Assembly (NCBI RefSeq): GCF_020026925.1
Contig: NZ_JAIQDW010000007.1
Location: 62,001-126,000 of the forward strand
DNA: 64,000 bases
DNA from: Flavobacterium hibisci
GTDB taxonomy: Bacteria > Bacteroidota > Bacteroidia > Flavobacteriales > Flavobacteriaceae
Direction of reading: 5' to 3'
Shown: positions 59,841 through 64,000 of the stretch, in pieces
Layout: every line of letters begins with the position of its first letter
How positions within the stretch are numbered: the first letter of the stretch is position 1
Made by a program: the position numbers and the translations under genes
The notes under the pieces: model-generated
Seen by the model: only the letters and a program-made list of their open reading frames with translations
Told to the model about the DNA's origin: nothing
The model's database searches: none

Positions 59841-61832
59841 ATGAATTTTCAGGTATTCTCAGAATATAATCCAAAAGGAGATCAGCCTCAGGCAATCCAA
59901 AAACTTTCACAAGGTATTGTTGATGGTGAAAAATATCAAACTTTATTAGGAGTAACAGGTTCAGGTAAAACATTTACAATGGCCAATGTGATTCAGGAAG
60001 TGCAGAAACCTACTTTGGTTTTAGCACATAACAAGACTTTGGCAGCACAGTTATACTCCGAATTCAAACAGTTTTTCCCGAATAATGCTGTCGAATATTT
60101 TGTATCTTATTACGACTATTACCAGCCAGAAGCCTTTATGCCGGTAACGGGAGTTTTCATTGAAAAGGATTTATCTATCAATGAAGAACTGGAGAAAATG
60201 CGTTTAAGTACTACTTCTTCATTGCTTTCCGGACGCAGGGATATATTAGTAGTTGCTTCTGTTTCCTGTCTTTATGGTATTGGAAACCCTGTAGAATTTA
60301 AGAAAAATGTAATTGAAGTTTCAAGGGATCAGGTTATTTCGAGAACTAAATTACTGCACAGTCTTGTACAAAGTTTATATGCCCGGACAGAAGCCGATTT
60401 TAATCCCGGAACTTTCCGCATTAAGGGAGATATTGTAGAAGTATATCCAAGTTATGCTGATGATGCGTATCGAATTCACTTTTTTGGAGATGAAATTGAA
60501 GAAATTGAATCGTTTGATGTAAAAACATCACAGGTTATTGAAAAATTTAAAAGGCTGACGATTTATCCGGCCAATATGTTTGTGACTTCCCCAGACGTTC
60601 TTCAGGGCGCAATCTGGCAGATACAACAGGATTTGGTAAAACAAGTTGATTATTTTAAAGAGATAGGCAAACATCTGGAAGCGAAACGCCTGGAAGAAAG
60701 AACCAATTTCGATCTGGAAATGATTCGCGAATTAGGTTATTGCTCCGGAATTGAGAATTATTCCCGCTATCTTGACGGAAGAGAAGCCGGCACAAGGCCT
60801 TTCTGTCTGCTGGATTATTTTCCGAGTGATTATTTGATGGTAATAGACGAAAGTCACGTAACCGTTTCACAGGTTCACGCCATGTACGGAGGCGACAGAA
60901 GCCGAAAAGAAAATCTTGTGGAATATGGTTTCCGCCTACCTGCTGCAATGGACAACAGGCCTTTGAAATTTGAAGAATTCGAAGCCCTGCAAAATCAGGT
61001 GGTGTATGTTTCTGCAACTCCAGCTGATTACGAATTGCAAAAATCTGACGGTATTTATGTAGAACAGATTATCCGGCCTACCGGATTATTGGATCCGATC
61101 ATTGAAGTGCGGCCAAGTCTGAACCAGATTGATGATTTAATTGAAGAAATTCAGGTACGCTGTGAATTAGACGAAAGGGTTCTCGTAACTACCTTAACCA
61201 AAAGAATGGCCGAAGAATTAGCCAAATATCTGACTAAAGTAAATGTTCGCTGCCGCTATATTCACTCCGAAGTAGATACTCTTGAACGAATCGAGATAAT
61301 GCAGGATCTCCGAAAAGGAATTTTTGATGTATTGATTGGAGTAAACCTGCTTCGTGAAGGGCTCGATTTACCGGAAGTTTCGTTAGTAGCTATTTTGGAT
61401 GCAGATAAGGAAGGTTTCCTACGTAATCACAGATCTTTAACCCAGACTATTGGACGTGCGGCCAGAAATATAAACGGAAAAGCGATTATGTATGCTGATA
61501 AAATAACAGCCAGTATGCAAAAAACGATTGATGAAACTAATTATCGCAGAACCAAACAAATTAATTTCAATACAGAAAACGGCATAACACCACAAGCCTT
61601 AAACAAAAAAATCGATTCAGCCTTTACTAAAAATCCTTTAGTCGAATACGAACTTGGCCATAACCTGCAAGCAGCCGCAGAACCCGAAGCAGCTTATTTA
61701 TCAAAACCTGAATTAGAAAAATTGATTCGTGAAAAGCGCAAATCGATGGAAAAAGCGGCAAAAGACCTGGATTTTTTACAAGCTGCAAAACTACGTGACG
61801 ATATTAAAAAGTTACAGGAACAACTTTCTTAG
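59841..61832 (+). CDS. uvrB: Excinuclease ABC subunit B
   Basis: 663 residues, the usual length. Walker A G-V-T-G-S-G-K-T is at residues 37-44. The beta-hairpin segment Y-Y-D-Y-Y-Q-P-E-A-F near 95, D-E-S-H-V-T near 340 and the helicase motifs V-S-A-T-P, G-L-D-L-P-E-V and Q-T-I-G-R-A-A-R-N are all present. The C-terminal UVR motif (L-R-D-D-I-K-K-L) that binds UvrC is intact. It verifies DNA damage and loads UvrC in nucleotide-excision repair. Confidence 0.97.
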   Translation: MNFQVFSEYNPKGDQPQAIQKLSQGIVDGEKYQTLLGVTGSGKTFTMANVIQEVQKPTLVLAHNKTLAAQLYSEFKQFFPNNAVEYFVSYYDYYQPEAFMPVTGVFIEKDLSINEELEKMRLSTTSSLLSGRRDILVVASVSCLYGIGNPVEFKKNVIEVSRDQVISRTKLLHSLVQSLYARTEADFNPGTFRIKGDIVEVYPSYADDAYRIHFFGDEIEEIESFDVKTSQVIEKFKRLTIYPANMFVTSPDVLQGAIWQIQQDLVKQVDYFKEIGKHLEAKRLEERTNFDLEMIRELGYCSGIENYSRYLDGREAGTRPFCLLDYFPSDYLMVIDESHVTVSQVHAMYGGDRSRKENLVEYGFRLPAAMDNRPLKFEEFEALQNQVVYVSATPADYELQKSDGIYVEQIIRPTGLLDPIIEVRPSLNQIDDLIEEIQVRCELDERVLVTTLTKRMAEELAKYLTKVNVRCRYIHSEVDTLERIEIMQDLRKGIFDVLIGVNLLREGLDLPEVSLVAILDADKEGFLRNHRSLTQTIGRAARNINGKAIMYADKITASMQKTIDETNYRRTKQINFNTENGITPQALNKKIDSAFTKNPLVEYELGHNLQAAAEPEAAYLSKPELEKLIREKRKSMEKAAKDLDFLQAAKLRDDIKKLQEQLS

Positions 61833-61859
61833 AAAGCTTCTTATTTCTTTCAAAAGCCT

Positions 61860-61867
61860 TAATTTTG
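61860..61867 (+). promoter_or_regulatory. -7 promoter element for tilS
   Basis: TAATTTTG, an exact TAnnTTTG, 34 bp before the ATG. Confidence 0.5.
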
Positions 61868-61901
61868 CAGTTCTTAAAATATTTATCTTTTAATTTTTCT
61901 G

Positions 61902-63215
61902 ATGCCTACAAATTTTGAAAATCATATTTCGGCAAGATTTCCGTTTCTGGAAAATAAAAAATTATTTCTTGCTGTTAGTAGCGGACTTGACAGTATGGTT
62001 TTACTGCATTTGTTTCAGCAATTAGATTATGAAATTGCAGTATTGCATTGTAATTTTCAGCTTCGCGGACTGGAAAGTTTAGGCGATCAGGATTTCATTC
62101 GAAATTACTGTAAAGAAAACAATATTTCCATTTTTACAACCCAGTTTGACACCGAAGCTTTTGCAAAAGATTACAAACTTTCAACCCAGATAGCAGCCAG
62201 AGAGTTGCGATATAATTGGTTTTACGAACTTTTGGAAACCCATAATTTCGATTATATCCTGACTGCCCATCACGCCGATGATAATCTGGAAACGTTTATG
62301 ATTAATCTAAGCCGTGGCACAGGATTGGACGGTCTTGTTGGTATTCCCGAACAAAATGATAAAATTATACGTCCGCTTTTGCCTTTTTCAAGAGAAGAAA
62401 TCCTAAAATATGCGAAAGGAAATAATATCCAATGGCGGGAAGACAGCAGCAATGCATCTGATAAATACCTTCGTAATAAAATTCGTCATGATTTAATCCC
62501 TGTTTTAAAGCAAATCAATCCTAATTTTCTGAAAGCTTTCCAGAAAACACAATCCTATTTGCGGGAATCTAATGAAATGGCCGAAGATGCTTCGATTATG
62601 ATTTATCAGCAGGTAGCAAAAAAGGCAGGAGAAGAAATACATTTCGATTTAAACAAGCTTACAAAATTACCTAATTACAGATCGTATTTGTATGAATGGC
62701 TTAATGAATTTGGATTTCTGGCATGGAATGATATTTATGATCTAGTAGAAGGCCAATCAGGAAAACAAGTATTCTCTTCAGAGTTTCGATTGCTAAAAAA
62801 CAGAGAAGCTTTGATTTTGAGTCCGTTAAATGATAACCCAGAAGAAAAAGAGGAGTTTGAAATCAATAAAAACGACACACAAATTAATTTTCCCTTAAAT
62901 TTGAAGTTTTGTAACGTTAGTCACATAACTATAGAATCAAATAAGATTATATTTGTGGATGCTGAAAAAATCCAGTTCCCATTAATTTTGCGTAAATGGA
63001 AAGAAGGTGATTCTTTTCAGCCTTTTGGAATGAACGGAAAATCAAAAAAAATCAGTAAACTTTTTAAGGATGAAAAGTTATCGCTGATTGAAAAAGAGAA
63101 CTCCTGGCTTTTATGCTCAAAAGACCAGATTGTATGGGTCGTCGGAATGAGGCAGGATGAAAGATTTAAAATAGAAAAAACCACAAAAAAAATACTTAAA
63201 ATAGAACTGCAATAA
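61902..63215 (+). CDS. tilS: tRNA(Ile)-lysidine synthase
   Basis: 437 residues. The PP-loop A-V-S-S-G-L-D-S-M-V-L-L lies at about residues 24-35, and A-H-H-A-D-D-N-L-E-T and N-L-S-R-G-T-G-L-D-G-L are the signature motifs of TilS. Both C-terminal domains, including the final L-R-K-W-K-E-G-D-S-F-Q-P-F-G region, are present. It converts C34 of the CAU-anticodon tRNA(Ile) to lysidine with ATP. Its TAA shares one base with the ATG of the DsbD-like gene, so the two are translationally coupled. Confidence 0.95.
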   Translation: MPTNFENHISARFPFLENKKLFLAVSSGLDSMVLLHLFQQLDYEIAVLHCNFQLRGLESLGDQDFIRNYCKENNISIFTTQFDTEAFAKDYKLSTQIAARELRYNWFYELLETHNFDYILTAHHADDNLETFMINLSRGTGLDGLVGIPEQNDKIIRPLLPFSREEILKYAKGNNIQWREDSSNASDKYLRNKIRHDLIPVLKQINPNFLKAFQKTQSYLRESNEMAEDASIMIYQQVAKKAGEEIHFDLNKLTKLPNYRSYLYEWLNEFGFLAWNDIYDLVEGQSGKQVFSSEFRLLKNREALILSPLNDNPEEKEEFEINKNDTQINFPLNLKFCNVSHITIESNKIIFVDAEKIQFPLILRKWKEGDSFQPFGMNGKSKKISKLFKDEKLSLIEKENSWLLCSKDQIVWVVGMRQDERFKIEKTTKKILKIELQ

Positions 63216-64000
63216 TGAACTTAAATCAATCCCGTCAGGCTGTATTATCAAGAAGCTTCCTAAGTACATCCATTTTATTTTTACTATTTTTCTTTTTTGC
63301 TTTTGCAAACAGTAACGCCCAAATCATAGAACCGGTAAAATGGACTTCTAAAATCGAAAAGAAATCAGAAACTAATTTTGTTTTAATTTTTGACGGAATT
63401 ATAGAGAAAGACTGGCACATGTATTCCCAGTTTACACCAGAAGGAGGCCCATTGGCTTTAGAAATTTCCTTTAAAAATCAAAAAGGAAATTACAATTTAG
63501 TTGGCAAAGCCAAAGAAGGAAAAACTAAGACATCCTTTAACGATGTTTTTGAAGTAAACGAAACTTATTTTGAAGGGAAGGCACATATTGAGCAGGAAAT
63601 TCAGATTATAAACCCTAATTTAAAAACTGTAGAAGTTGAATTTGATTTTCAGGTTTGTAAAGAAGTGTGCATCAATTCGAATAAAAAATTCTCAATTGCT
63701 ATTCCGGCAACCTTTAAAATGGAAACAGTTCCTGCTGTAACTGAAGCTCAAAAAGATGAAACCAAAAGAGAAGGTTTAGCAGTTGATACAGTAGAAAAAG
63801 CAGCAGACTCTAAAGTAATTAAGTTAGAAAAAATAGATAATGCAACGGCACAAGTTGTAGATGATTTACAAAAGCCTACTCCGGCAAGAAGTTTATGGTC
63901 AATTTTTTTCCTTGCTTTCTTGGGCGGTTTTGCGGCATTATTTACGCCTTGTGTTTTTCCAATGATACCAATGACGGTAAGCTTTTTTACAAAACAAAGC
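63215..64000 (+). CDS. DsbD-like thiol:disulfide interchange protein, 5' part only
   Basis: 262 residues are visible and the frame runs off the window. Signal peptide ends near N-S-N-A-Q (residue 36). The N-terminal periplasmic domain has C148 and C152 (F-Q-V-C-K-E-V-C), the place of the DsbD-alpha redox pair. After a low-complexity linker the first membrane helix begins with G-F-A-A-L-F-T-P-C-V-F-P-M-I-P-M-T-V (C246), the DsbD core motif. It carries electrons from cytoplasmic thioredoxin to the periplasm. The TAATG overlap with tilS sets the start. Confidence 0.93.
   Translation, partial: MNLNQSRQAVLSRSFLSTSILFLLFFFFAFANSNAQIIEPVKWTSKIEKKSETNFVLIFDGIIEKDWHMYSQFTPEGGPLALEISFKNQKGNYNLVGKAKEGKTKTSFNDVFEVNETYFEGKAHIEQEIQIINPNLKTVEVEFDFQVCKEVCINSNKKFSIAIPATFKMETVPAVTEAQKDETKREGLAVDTVEKAADSKVIKLEKIDNATAQVVDDLQKPTPARSLWSIFFLAFLGGFAALFTPCVFPMIPMTVSFFTKQS

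Overview
The window comes from a member of the Bacteroidota, almost certainly Flavobacterium or a close relative. The DNA is AT-rich. Many genes are preceded by the Bacteroidota -7 promoter element TAnnTTTG. Gene families typical of Flavobacteriia are present: a TPR and outer-membrane barrel pair, DUF3276, an extended NusB, a rel-fur-purA run, and hairpin-forming intergenic repeats of the kind seen in this genus. About 60 protein genes fill the window. The genes at both ends are cut (a DUF2911 protein at the left, a DsbD-like protein at the right). No rRNA, tRNA, CRISPR array, prophage or intact insertion sequence was seen.

Layout. 1-6.4 kb: DUF2911 fragment, then a leftward group of TPR protein, PhzF-like isomerase and TonB-receptor-like barrel. 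6.6-7.3 kb: a lone FtsE-type ATPase. 7.3-17.7 kb: a surface-polysaccharide locus with four glycosyltransferases, a TagF-like transferase, a Wzx flippase, a QdtA/FdtA-type ketoisomerase, a DegT aminotransferase, a FemAB/GNAT-like acyltransferase and a 2-oxoglutarate/Fe(II) oxygenase. Together these suggest synthesis and export of a glycan carrying a 3-acylamino-3,6-dideoxyhexose. The aminotransferase gene contains four perfect tandem copies of a 7-bp unit, so it may be phase-variable. 17.7-24.7 kb: a TRIC-type channel, then RDD, SpoIIM-like, DUF4129, DUF4350, MoxR ATPase and DUF58, a conserved membrane-linked MoxR cluster of unsettled function.

25-35.7 kb: housekeeping genes: a SpoU rRNA methylase, a bifunctional (p)ppGpp synthetase/hydrolase, a Fur-family regulator, purA, a NudK-type Nudix enzyme, an L,D-transpeptidase lipoprotein, guaB and HMG-CoA lyase. 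The stringent-response enzyme lies close to two purine-nucleotide genes. 35.9-37.3 kb: a SatD-family protein and a DUF3307 membrane protein. Two ATTAC-N8-GTAAT palindromes lie directly upstream. The SatD N-terminus resembles a class III nucleotidyl-cyclase fold and its C-terminus a helix-turn-helix. This is the most interesting candidate regulatory system in the window.

37.3-46.4 kb: pyrD, a formylglycine-generating-type enzyme, pepT, yajC, nusB, a leucine-type dehydrogenase, an ABC exporter and DUF3276. 46.4-52.2 kb: a GH3 beta-glucosidase, three alpha/beta hydrolases, a CsaA-type tRNA-binding protein and a thioredoxin-like protein. 52.2-52.4 kb: a small attenuator-like unit (mini-ORF plus two competing hairpins). 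52.5-64 kb: a GreA/B-like factor, a cyclophilin-FKBP fusion, an MFS transporter, a cupin, a flavin reductase, a putative archaemetzincin lipoprotein, rlmF, a frameshifted small membrane-protein gene, a hydrolase lipoprotein, uvrB, tilS and the start of a DsbD-like gene.

All functional calls rest on reading the translated sequences and known family motifs. No database search was run.
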